Positions 37,124 to 45,288 of a stretch of DNA of 64,000 nucleotides are shown here, in pieces. Within the stretch, counting starts at the first letter, position 1, and the number at the start of each line of letters is the position of its first letter. This stretch comes from Mucilaginibacter phyllosphaerae (GTDB lineage Bacteria > Bacteroidota > Bacteroidia > Sphingobacteriales > Sphingobacteriaceae). A model generated the notes under the pieces. That model saw nothing but the letters and a program-made list of their open reading frames with translations, made no database searches and was not told where the DNA came from. The stretch lies in NCBI RefSeq assembly GCF_004378255.1, contig NZ_SNQG01000001.1, positions 1,074,169-1,138,168 of the forward strand. Direction: 5' to 3'. A program made the translations under genes and the position numbers.

Positions 37124-38386
37124 ATGCAGGGCAATACCTTTTACATCATCCTGATACCTCTTATCCTTTTAGCCCTTGATTATTACTTATTAAGGGGCTT
37201 ATACACCGCGTTTAAGTTTACGCGTAAAAAGTGGTTTTTAGGCTTGTATTGGTTTGCTGCCTTGTTTATAGTAGCCGTTTTATTGCTGGGTGTTTACAGT
37301 AAAATGTCGGTTGGTGTGCGGGGGGCATTCCTGTTCCTGTTTTTTATTACGTTTATATTTAAGCTTTTTTACGCGCTGTTTATCTTAATTGATGATCTGC
37401 GCCGGTTTATCACTTACCGTATCCGTAAAAACAAATCAACAGAAACAGCTCCGGCTCCAGAATCTTTCAGATCCATCCCACGGTCGGAGTTTTTGATGAA
37501 GGCCGGGATACTGGCGGGGGCCGTGCCGCTTTACCTGATAAAGCACAACATGTCTAAAGGGATATATGACTACAGGGTACAAAATGTAGACCTGTACCTG
37601 CCTAACCTGCCCAAAGCATTTAACGGCATGCGCATCGGGCAGATCTCTGATATCCATTCGGGCAGTTTCCATAGTGTGCATAATATGCAGGGCGGTGTAC
37701 AAATGCTGCTGAACCAAAAAACAGATGTGATATTTTTTACCGGCGACCTGGTGAACGGCCAGACAGCGGAAGTGAACCGTGTGATAGATGTTTTTAAGAA
37801 GGTGCGCGCACCTTTAGGCGTATATTCTATTTTGGGCAACCACGATTACGGCGACTACGGCAAATGGGCCACCGCTGCCGATAAAGCTAAAAATCTGCAG
37901 GATATGCACCAGGCCCATAAAACCCTGGGCTGGGACCTGCTGACAGACGAACATCGCCGCCTGAAGATAGACGGCCAGGAATTAGGCATTTTAGGCATCG
38001 GCAACTGGGGCGAAATGAGCCGTTTCCCGAAATACGGCAAAATGGAAGAGGCCGTTAAGGGTACGGACGATCTGCCGGTTAAACTATTATTATCGCACGA
38101 CCCATCGCACTGGCGGGCCGAGGTTATCCCCAAATATCCGCAGATAGACGTGATGTTTAGCGGGCATACCCACGGCATGCAGTTTGGCGTACGCACACCC
38201 GATTTTCAGTGGAGCCCTATCGAGTATGTGTACTCTGAATGGGCCGGCCTATACCGCGAAAAGCACCAGCAGATCTACGTAAACGTAGGTTACGGCTTTT
38301 TAGGCTACCCCGGCAGGATAGGCATACTACCGGAGATAACGGTATTTACCTTAAAAGCCGGCGAAGATCCTGCTTTAAAGGCGTAA
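37124..38386 (+). CDS. Membrane-anchored calcineurin-type metallophosphoesterase
   Basis: A 420-residue protein with three N-terminal membrane helices (about residues 5-90) and a phosphoesterase domain. The metal-binding series is complete: ISDIHSGSF, FFTGDLVNG, ILGNHDYGDY, LLLSHDP and MFSGHTHGMQFG. It resembles membrane phosphoesterases of the YkuE/LpxH-like group. Lipid or UDP-sugar diphosphate substrates are possible. The active domain should face the periplasm if the N-terminus is in the cytoplasm (inference). Confidence 0.88.
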   Translation: MQGNTFYIILIPLILLALDYYLLRGLYTAFKFTRKKWFLGLYWFAALFIVAVLLLGVYSKMSVGVRGAFLFLFFITFIFKLFYALFILIDDLRRFITYRIRKNKSTETAPAPESFRSIPRSEFLMKAGILAGAVPLYLIKHNMSKGIYDYRVQNVDLYLPNLPKAFNGMRIGQISDIHSGSFHSVHNMQGGVQMLLNQKTDVIFFTGDLVNGQTAEVNRVIDVFKKVRAPLGVYSILGNHDYGDYGKWATAADKAKNLQDMHQAHKTLGWDLLTDEHRRLKIDGQELGILGIGNWGEMSRFPKYGKMEEAVKGTDDLPVKLLLSHDPSHWRAEVIPKYPQIDVMFSGHTHGMQFGVRTPDFQWSPIEYVYSEWAGLYREKHQQIYVNVGYGFLGYPGRIGILPEITVFTLKAGEDPALKA

Positions 38387-38510
38387 AAGCAGTGGAAATA
38401 TGCGATTCCTTCCCCCGGGAAGGTGCAGTAAGGGGTTATCAAAATATAGCTTCGCCTGCAACAAATAATTATTCCATTTTTACTGCCATTGCTGTACTTT
38501 AGCCAAACCG

Positions 38511-39407
38511 ATGAAAAAAGCCTTAAAAAGTGCGTTTGATTTTTTGCTTTTCAGTAATATCTTCATGTCGTTATGCGCGGTGGCGCAGGCTTTGGTTACC
38601 TTTCATCTTATAGATTCTAAGCCGGTTTATACGGTGGCAGGGTTACTTTTCACCTCAACCCTCAGCATCTACAATTTTAGCATCTTACTTAGCAAACCCA
38701 AGCACCCCGAGCGGTCGCCATACAAGCGGGTACGCTGGTTTTTTGCACATTACCGGCTCATGGTCACCTTCACGCTTATCGGCCTGCTATCGCTTATTCC
38801 CCTGTTTTTTTTACTGTCGATGGAATCGCGCATTTTGCTGGTGTTTCTGTCTGTACTTTCATTTTGTTACAGCTTACCGCTATTTAGTGTAGGCGAACAA
38901 AAGTTTGGGCTGCGTAACATCCCCGGCCTAAAAACCTTTTTAATTACCCTGGTGTGGACACTAAGCTGCGTGTTGCTGCCCATATTAGAAGCGCAGGACC
39001 TGCACCTGGCCGAGGTATCCGCGCGGGATATTACCCTATCGGTTGCCAAACGCTTCCTGCTGATATTTGCGCTGGCGATCCCCTTTGATATCCGCGACCT
39101 GTTCAGCGACCGCCAGGCGGGCTTAAAAACCATCCCGGTAGCCTGGGGCGAAAAGAACGCCTACCTGTTTTGCCAGGTATTGCTGGCAGGGTATATCCTG
39201 CTGCTTTTCCTGTTCAGAAACAATGGCTTTAGTATTGATTTTTTTGCACTGACCACAACCGCCGTACTGATGGGCTGGCTGATCTTTAAATCAAAATGGG
39301 AAAAGAACGAGTACTATTACTTTTTTTATATGGATGGCGTGTTGATACTGCAGTATGCGGTGATCATCGGTTTCAGCCTGATCTTTACCGGTAGCTATGC
39401 CGGCTAA
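38511..39407 (+). CDS. UbiA-like membrane protein with only one Asp-rich motif
   Basis: A 298-residue protein with eight or nine membrane helices. The second aspartate motif of UbiA prenyltransferases, FDIRDLFSDRQAGLKTIPV, is clear. The first motif (N/D-xx-D) is replaced by IYNFSILLSKP, without acidic residues. The fold is therefore UbiA-like, but prenyl-diphosphate chemistry is doubtful. The stop overlaps the next gene by 11 nt, so it is probably translationally coupled to the methyltransferase. Confidence 0.75.
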   Translation: MKKALKSAFDFLLFSNIFMSLCAVAQALVTFHLIDSKPVYTVAGLLFTSTLSIYNFSILLSKPKHPERSPYKRVRWFFAHYRLMVTFTLIGLLSLIPLFFLLSMESRILLVFLSVLSFCYSLPLFSVGEQKFGLRNIPGLKTFLITLVWTLSCVLLPILEAQDLHLAEVSARDITLSVAKRFLLIFALAIPFDIRDLFSDRQAGLKTIPVAWGEKNAYLFCQVLLAGYILLLFLFRNNGFSIDFFALTTTAVLMGWLIFKSKWEKNEYYYFFYMDGVLILQYAVIIGFSLIFTGSYAG

Positions 39408-40020
39408 CTACGATAACTCGGCAAGTTTTTATGACAGGCTCTCGCGGCTGGTATATGGCAAGGCCTTGATCAATGCACAGGTTTATTCGCTGCCCTATAT
39501 CCCGCAAAACTCAGGCATCCTCATTGTTGGCGGCGGCACCGGCTGGCTGCTGGAAGAAATAACCAGGCTTTATCCATCCGGCTTAAACATCACTTACGTC
39601 GAGATCTCGGCCAACATGATGGCTTTATCCCGTAAAAGAAACACCGGCGGCAACAAGGTAACTTACATTCATTCGGCAATTGAAAAAGCCGCTGTGCGGC
39701 AGGGTTTTGATGTAGTGATCACCCCTTTTTTGTTTGATAATTTTACCGAAGCAAATTTACCCACGCTATTTGGCCACATCCATCAATGCTTAAAACCCGG
39801 TGGCCTTTGGTTAAATACTGATTTCCGGCTGACCGGCAAATGGTGGCAGTATGTGCTGTTAAAAAGCATGCTGCTGTTTTTTAAAGTATTATGCGGGGTA
39901 GAATCCTGGCGCCTGCCCGATGTGGAAAAACAATTTGCCCTGCATAAATATCAAATACTGGAAGAGAAAAGTTTTTTTGGAGATTTTGTGATGAGTAAAG
40001 TTTACAAAAAGCCCTTTTAA
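39397..40020 (+). CDS. Class I SAM-dependent methyltransferase
   Basis: A 207-residue cytoplasmic methyltransferase. Motif I ILIVGGGTGWLLEE binds SAM, YVEISANMM is the acidic post-I loop, and FDVVITPFLFDNF and LKPGGLWLNTDFR follow. It overlaps the UbiA-like gene, suggesting joint action on a lipid or quinone-like substrate (inference). Confidence 0.85.
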   Translation: MPANYDNSASFYDRLSRLVYGKALINAQVYSLPYIPQNSGILIVGGGTGWLLEEITRLYPSGLNITYVEISANMMALSRKRNTGGNKVTYIHSAIEKAAVRQGFDVVITPFLFDNFTEANLPTLFGHIHQCLKPGGLWLNTDFRLTGKWWQYVLLKSMLLFFKVLCGVESWRLPDVEKQFALHKYQILEEKSFFGDFVMSKVYKKPF

Positions 40021-40059
40021 TTATTGTTATTACGATTTTACTTTTTATTATATTTGAGT

Positions 40060-40256
40060 ATGGAAAGATTAACAATACAAATTCCTGAAAAAAAATCGAA
40101 GCTGATTAAATTTTACTTAAGGAATTAGGTGTAACGATAGAAAATGACACTTATAGATTAACAAAAGAATTAGATTCAATGATGAAAGCAGGTAAAAAGC
40201 CATCAATGGATGAAATAGTAGAAGAGGTTCGTGCTGTAAGAGCATCCAGGTTATAA
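40060..40256 (+). pseudogene. Antitoxin gene of a PIN-toxin pair, frameshifted
   Basis: The first frame gives MERLTIQIPEKKSKLIKFYLRN and a stop. A second frame begins ILLKELGVTIENDTYRLTKE and ends VEEVRAVRASRL at 40254-40256. Joining them needs one lost base near 40104, giving a plausible 65-residue antitoxin. The stop abuts the toxin ATG (TAAATG), as in coupled toxin-antitoxin operons. A sequencing error or programmed shift are the alternatives. Confidence 0.6.
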
Positions 40257-40646
40257 ATGGTTGTCGTTATTGATTGCAACATCTGGATTACGCTTGCATT
40301 AAACAGACAAGCAAACTTAATCGCTACCTTTCAGGAAAATGATATAACTGTAGCAACCTGCCAGCAGTTGCTGCGTGAATTATTGGACGTAATAACACGG
40401 CCAAAATTTGAAAGATACTTCTCTAAAGCTTATATCGATAAATTTTTTCAAGTATATAATTTAAATACTGTTACGTTTTCGCTTAAACAAATTGATGATG
40501 TAGTTGCTGATAAAAAGGATAATTATCTTTTTGCATTATCTAAAGCAGACTATTTTGTAAAAGGCGACAAGTTGTTATTACAGGTTAACAAATATGAAAA
40601 CACATCAGTCATTTCATTTGCTGAATTTAAAATGTTGATTGCCTAA
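40257..40646 (+). CDS. PIN-domain toxin (VapC-like, COG1569-type)
   Basis: 129 residues. VVIDCNIWITLAL carries the first acidic residue; RPKFERYFS and DKKDNYLFALSKADYFVKGDKLLL carry the others. PIN toxins are Mg2+-dependent RNases, typically silenced by an antitoxin encoded just upstream. The upstream antitoxin is frameshifted here. Its stop overlaps the convergent response-regulator stop by 4 nt. The AT-rich DNA suggests horizontal gain. Confidence 0.85.
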   Translation: MVVVIDCNIWITLALNRQANLIATFQENDITVATCQQLLRELLDVITRPKFERYFSKAYIDKFFQVYNLNTVTFSLKQIDDVVADKKDNYLFALSKADYFVKGDKLLLQVNKYENTSVISFAEFKMLIA

Positions 40647-41329
40647 TACACAAACTTATACCCTATCCCCCTAACTGTTTGCAGGTAGGTTGGCGAATCG
40701 GGGTTGTTCTCAATCTTTTTGCGCAGGCGTACAATATGCATATCCAGCGTGCGGGTATTTACATCGGCATTATAGCCCCATACTTCCATCATCAGTTCTT
40801 CGCGGTTTATTACCTTGTTCTTGTTTTTCAGGAAGTACAGCAGTATGCGATTCTCCAGTATCGTCAACTCGGTTTTGCGTCCGTCGCGTATCAGCAGGTG
40901 GGTGTTGGGCAGGTGCTCCATGTTCCCAAACTTGTGCGATTCGGGCTTCTCGTTATTTAACGAAAATTTGATCTTGCTGTCGATCATTGCCACCAGCACA
41001 TCCATATTAAACGGCTTGGTGATGTAATCGCTCACCCCAAAGTTATAAGCGCCGATCTTATCGATATCCTGTGCTTTGGCGGTCATCATAATAACCAGCT
41101 TATCAAAACCTTTTTCGCGCAGGCTGGCGCAAACCTCGCTGCCCTGTTTGCCGGGCAGCATCCAGTCCAGCAATACAATATGGGGTTGTTCGGCCAGTAT
41201 AATGCGTTCGGCTTCTTCGCCGTTACCGCTTTCCAAAACCTTGTATCCCTCGCTTTGCAGGCGTTCGGCCACCAAAAATCTCAGGTTCTCATCATCCTCT
41301 ACCAGTGCTATTTTAATTTCTTTGTTCAT
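40643..41329 (-). CDS. OmpR-family response regulator
   Basis: 228 residues from the ATG at 41327-41329. The receiver domain has LVEDDENL, the phospho-acceptor Asp55 in IVLLDWMLPG and conserved Lys in ITKPF. The C-terminal winged helix reads INREELMMEVWGYNADVNTRTLDMHIVRLRKKIE. Its partner kinase is encoded upstream on the same strand, but a 283-bp gap with three tandem repeats separates them. Targets are unknown. Confidence 0.92.
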   Translation of the reverse strand: MNKEIKIALVEDDENLRFLVAERLQSEGYKVLESGNGEEAERIILAEQPHIVLLDWMLPGKQGSEVCASLREKGFDKLVIMMTAKAQDIDKIGAYNFGVSDYITKPFNMDVLVAMIDSKIKFSLNNEKPESHKFGNMEHLPNTHLLIRDGRKTELTILENRILLYFLKNKNKVINREELMMEVWGYNADVNTRTLDMHIVRLRKKIENNPDSPTYLQTVRGIGYKFVY

Positions 41330-41385
41330 TTGTCGTAATCCATATGTTTTGCACCTACGGCGCAATAAATTGTGTTTTTGTTTTA

Positions 41386-41612
41386 TCTACAAAGCGTTAG
41401 CTCCTACGGAGCATCCATTAATCAATATCAGATCCTTCTGCCTGTAGGCTATCGGGCTTTCTACAAAGCGTTAGCTCCTACGGAGCCATTCCATTTATCA
41501 ATATCAAATTCTTCTGTCTGTAGGCTATCCGGGCTTTCTACAAAGCGTTAGCTCCTGCGGAGCCATCCATTTATCCATATCAGATCCTTCTGCCTGTAGG
41601 CTATCCGGGGCT
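41386..41612. repeat. Three tandem 74-77-bp repeats between kinase and regulator genes
   Basis: Copies start at TCTACAAAGCGTTAG near 41386, 41460 and 41537. Each holds the mini-palindrome GCTCCTACGGAGC (GCTCCTGCGGAGC in copy 3) and the segment CTGTAGGCTATC. Copies differ by a few substitutions. A related but shorter GCACCTACGGCGC string is at 41351. Confidence 0.8.
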
Positions 41613-43256
41613 TTAATGCCCTAACGGTAATGTAACTATAAACGTTGAACCTATATTAAGTTTGCTGTCAACCGTAATTTCGCCGTCCATAAAGTTAACC
41701 AGTTCTTTGCAAAAAGCAAGGCCCAGGCCTACGCTGCCGTTTTGATTGTACTGATTCTCTATCCGGTAAAATTTTTTAAAAACGTCGCCCTGTTCATACC
41801 GGGCCATGCCTATCCCCTTATCAGTAAACGAAAATACGATATTGCGCTTATCGGGCCGGATGTTGATAAACAATTCCTTTTTGCCCGGGTGCGAATACTT
41901 ATAGGCGTTTTCCATCAGGTTTTGAAAAATGCTGCCAAGCAATACCGGGTCGCTATAAAACCGGGTAACCTCATCAATAGTGTACTCCAGTTTAAAATCC
42001 GGATACTTTATTTTAAAGGTATTGATGTAGCCGTTCACAAACTCCCTAATGTCTATCTCCTCGCGCTTAACGGTTATCGACCGGTTCTCCAGCTGCGTAA
42101 ACGAGAGCAGCTTATTCATCAGTTCGTTTAGTTTGTCAGCCTCTTCATCCAGTATTTTACCGTAATGGCGGCGCTGGCGTTCGCTCAGTTCGGCATCGCC
42201 CTTAAGGTTAGATCCGGCAATCTTAATAACGCTTACCGGTGTTTTAAACTCATGGGTAAAATTGTTTATAAAATCGTATTGCAGCTTAAACACCTTTAGG
42301 TTTACATTCAGGTTGCGGTAAATAAGCCAGCTTATAAGCACCAAAAAAATATAAATAAGCAATACAATGGCCCCTATGGGCAAAAACCGGCGGTCTATCT
42401 CGCGTTTCAGGTGCTCGTTGGTAGCGGTAAAATACAGTTTAAAGTTAGAGAATGCGCCGGGCAGCGTCACCTCCGTTATTTTGCGGGCGCCCTCTACATC
42501 CAGCGGGTCGTAAACAACGGGTTGTATGGTTACCTGCTGGTACAGTTCCGGGTGGGTGTTCTTTACTTTCAGCCCGTGGGCATCCAGTAAAAAGGTCATC
42601 ATGTTTTGCTTATAAAATGCCTTGGTGTTTTCGTGTTTTAATAAGGATTGATAGATCCTGATATCCTCGCGGCGGGGGATATTCAGGTAGCTGATCTTAT
42701 CGGGCGTAACATTATAAAACGTATGGAAGATCTCGTCCTGTGTGGGCAGCCTGGAGGTATCGGCTACGCTGATAAAGTTGCTTAACTTTAAGGCCATCTC
42801 CCTAAAATCTTCGGCGTTTGACCAGGCCATATCTTTAAGCCCTTTCACCTTGTTATGTTTGGGCTTAAACTGATAAATGGCCTTTACAGATATACCCGCA
42901 TTGTTGCTGAACCTGGCTGTTGCCGATGGGTTGCCTATCTGGATATCATAAAACAAAACACGGCGCACAAACGGATAGTTTTTAAATACCGTAGCCGAGT
43001 AATTGGCCGCCGAGGCCGAATCCAGGAAACCCTGGTAAGAGGTGATCTCGGGAATTTTTATCTGGAAAAAATCGGTATAGGGCTTAATAGTTTGCTCCTG
43101 CACCTCAATCTTTTTAGACGAAAATTCGTTCTCTACATACTTGGCCGTCAGATTATAGGATATTATTACGGCGACAACCAGGCTAACGGTTATCAGCACC
43201 AAAAAAGCGGTTATCAGCGAAAAACTTTTGCGGTATAGATTTTTCTGCGCTTTCAT
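41613..43256 (-). CDS. Sensor histidine kinase
   Basis: A 547-residue inner-membrane kinase. TM1 is at about 14-34 and TM2 at about 292-313, bounding a periplasmic sensor of about 255 residues unlike named sensor families. The H-box is FINNFTHEFKTPVSV (His335), and the ATPase domain has NLMENAYKYS, DKGIGMA and GSVGLGLAFCKEL. It starts 6 bp after the S9-like gene stop, so the periplasmic S9-like lipoprotein could be a sensory partner (inference). Confidence 0.92.
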   Translation of the reverse strand: MKAQKNLYRKSFSLITAFLVLITVSLVVAVIISYNLTAKYVENEFSSKKIEVQEQTIKPYTDFFQIKIPEITSYQGFLDSASAANYSATVFKNYPFVRRVLFYDIQIGNPSATARFSNNAGISVKAIYQFKPKHNKVKGLKDMAWSNAEDFREMALKLSNFISVADTSRLPTQDEIFHTFYNVTPDKISYLNIPRREDIRIYQSLLKHENTKAFYKQNMMTFLLDAHGLKVKNTHPELYQQVTIQPVVYDPLDVEGARKITEVTLPGAFSNFKLYFTATNEHLKREIDRRFLPIGAIVLLIYIFLVLISWLIYRNLNVNLKVFKLQYDFINNFTHEFKTPVSVIKIAGSNLKGDAELSERQRRHYGKILDEEADKLNELMNKLLSFTQLENRSITVKREEIDIREFVNGYINTFKIKYPDFKLEYTIDEVTRFYSDPVLLGSIFQNLMENAYKYSHPGKKELFINIRPDKRNIVFSFTDKGIGMARYEQGDVFKKFYRIENQYNQNGSVGLGLAFCKELVNFMDGEITVDSKLNIGSTFIVTLPLGH

Positions 43257-43262
43257 AACAGG

Positions 43263-45152
43263 TTACGGTTTAACCTGCATGTTGGTGTTCAAAAAGGTTT
43301 CTATCTCGGCATACATTTCCATACGGTTATTTTCGCTTTTAAAATAGGCGCGTTCGTTCTCTTTAAGGCGATAAATTACCGGCACGTTGCGCTTTTTAAG
43401 TTCGCGCACAAACTGGTTAAGCTCGCTGATGTTGGCGCGCGGGTCTTTAGCCCCCTGGAATATCAGTAACGGGCTTTTGATCTTATCCGTATGAAAAACC
43501 GGCGATATGGCCCTTAGCTGGTCGGCATCCGTTTCGGGGTTACCAACCATCTCGTAAGTCATTTTAAGATAGGGTTTAAAAAACGGCGGTGCATCTTTCA
43601 GATAAGTAAAAAAGTTAATGAGGCCGTATTTAACAATGGCGCAGTTATAAATTTCGGGATGAAACGATACGCCGTACAGGGCCGAAAACCCACCAAAGCT
43701 ACCACCAAATATGGCTATTTTTTTAGGGTTGGCAATTTTATTGGCTATCAGCCATTTTACGCCATCGGTAATATCCTGCTGTATCTTACCGCCCACCTGT
43801 TTAAAGCCGGCACTGCGAAAAGCCTTGCCATACCCTGCCGACCCCCTGTAATTTACCTGGAACACGGCATACCCGCGGTTAGCTAAAAACTGCACCTCGG
43901 CATCATAATCCCACGAGTTGCGGCCCCAGATATTATCGTGCGGCATCACCACTACGGGCAGGTTTTTTTTGTCTTTGCCCTTAGGGATGGTTAAATAACC
44001 GTTTATCAGCATCCCGTCGCTCGCTTTAAAAGATACCGGCTGCATATCGCAAAGCTCTTCGGGTACTATTTCGGGGTTAACATCGGCCAGCTTGGTCAGC
44101 TTGTCGGCGCTGCGTTCATACAGGTAGTATGATCCCGGGTTTTTATCGGTAGAACTTACAATAATAAATTTATTCTCGGTGCTGTCGCGGTCAACAATAT
44201 CTATCTGGTTGCCCTTTATCTTAGCCGATAAATTATTGTACATCGCCTCTATCCCCTTATCCAGAAAATGCTTTTGCGGTTTAGCCTCTTCCCAGGATAC
44301 CAGCTCGGGCCGGTGTTTGTTTTTGGAGTAGGCTACATCCAGTATATCTGCCTTATTGCTGGCGTAAACTACTTTCTCTTCCTTACCGTTCTCTGCATTT
44401 ATCTCTATCAATGCCGTTTTATCGCGGTTAACATTTGATAAGGCATAAAAATTTGTTTTTATCCCCGTAAAGGCAACCGGCTCCACTCTATCCGTAAAGT
44501 TATTTTTTATGATGGGCTTAAACGCCGCTTTATCATTAGCACGAAACAGGATGGTCTCGTCTACCCCGTCAGATACCTTTACCAGCCTGATGCCGCCATC
44601 CGCATCGGGATACCATTTGGTGATATTGCCGGGGTTTAGCAGGTAGGGTTTCAGTTCGCCGGTTTTAACGTTAAGGCGGTAAACATCAAAGTTAACCGGG
44701 TCGCGCTTGTTCATGGCCACGGTGATCACGTCGGGCTGCAGGCGGTTGCGGTTAAGAATGCGGATGCGCGCCTTATCTAAATTAAGCAGGCGTTTTACTT
44801 TAAGGGATGCAACATCAAAAGTATAGATCCTGAATTCGTCTATCGCAATAATATCCTGTGTAAACACAATCTGGTTGCTGAAAGTCCAGGTGTAATCGCG
44901 CACGGGGTAATCGGTAAAGCTGGTTGCCATGTGCTCGTCGCCGGTCTCTAAAGATCGGATGTAGATATTTTGCTTATCTTTATAAGGCTTTAAATAAGAG
45001 ATGTACTTACCATCGGGCGAGATTTTAAAAAAGCTCTTCTCGGGTGTCTTAAAAAAGTCACTTACAGGTATTTGCCTTACATCGTTTTGTTTGCAAGCAC
45101 AAATAAAAACGATAACGGTAATCAATAAAAATGATCTTAAACGACCGGGCAT
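43263..45152 (-). CDS. S9-family peptidase-like lipoprotein lacking the catalytic His
   Basis: A 629-residue protein. N-terminal lipobox VFICAC, then a beta-propeller-type region (ISPDGKYISYLKP) and a C-terminal alpha/beta-hydrolase domain. The nucleophile FGGSFGGFS (Ser485) and the acid in QGAKDPRAN (Asp570) are present. The usual EGHGF with the catalytic His reads NERAYF, so Ala602 occupies the His position in an ungapped alignment to KSENNR. It is therefore likely inactive or altered. It is the first gene of a probable operon with a histidine kinase and response regulator. Confidence 0.85.
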   Translation of the reverse strand: MPGRLRSFLLITVIVFICACKQNDVRQIPVSDFFKTPEKSFFKISPDGKYISYLKPYKDKQNIYIRSLETGDEHMATSFTDYPVRDYTWTFSNQIVFTQDIIAIDEFRIYTFDVASLKVKRLLNLDKARIRILNRNRLQPDVITVAMNKRDPVNFDVYRLNVKTGELKPYLLNPGNITKWYPDADGGIRLVKVSDGVDETILFRANDKAAFKPIIKNNFTDRVEPVAFTGIKTNFYALSNVNRDKTALIEINAENGKEEKVVYASNKADILDVAYSKNKHRPELVSWEEAKPQKHFLDKGIEAMYNNLSAKIKGNQIDIVDRDSTENKFIIVSSTDKNPGSYYLYERSADKLTKLADVNPEIVPEELCDMQPVSFKASDGMLINGYLTIPKGKDKKNLPVVVMPHDNIWGRNSWDYDAEVQFLANRGYAVFQVNYRGSAGYGKAFRSAGFKQVGGKIQQDITDGVKWLIANKIANPKKIAIFGGSFGGFSALYGVSFHPEIYNCAIVKYGLINFFTYLKDAPPFFKPYLKMTYEMVGNPETDADQLRAISPVFHTDKIKSPLLIFQGAKDPRANISELNQFVRELKKRNVPVIYRLKENERAYFKSENNRMEMYAEIETFLNTNMQVKP

Positions 45153-45288
45153 CTGCTTTATCTTAATTGTTAATACGTGGTTAAAATAGTACTTTTAGTT
45201 AATGTTTATGTTAATGTCACTACAATTTTACCCGCTTATAACGTTACATATTCCTGTACCTGTAAAGGGCTAAAATTATAAAAAAAGA

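Noticed and set aside
41386..41612. Tandem repeats as a CRISPR array
   Set aside because: The whole unit including spacers repeats, only three copies exist, and there are no cas genes.
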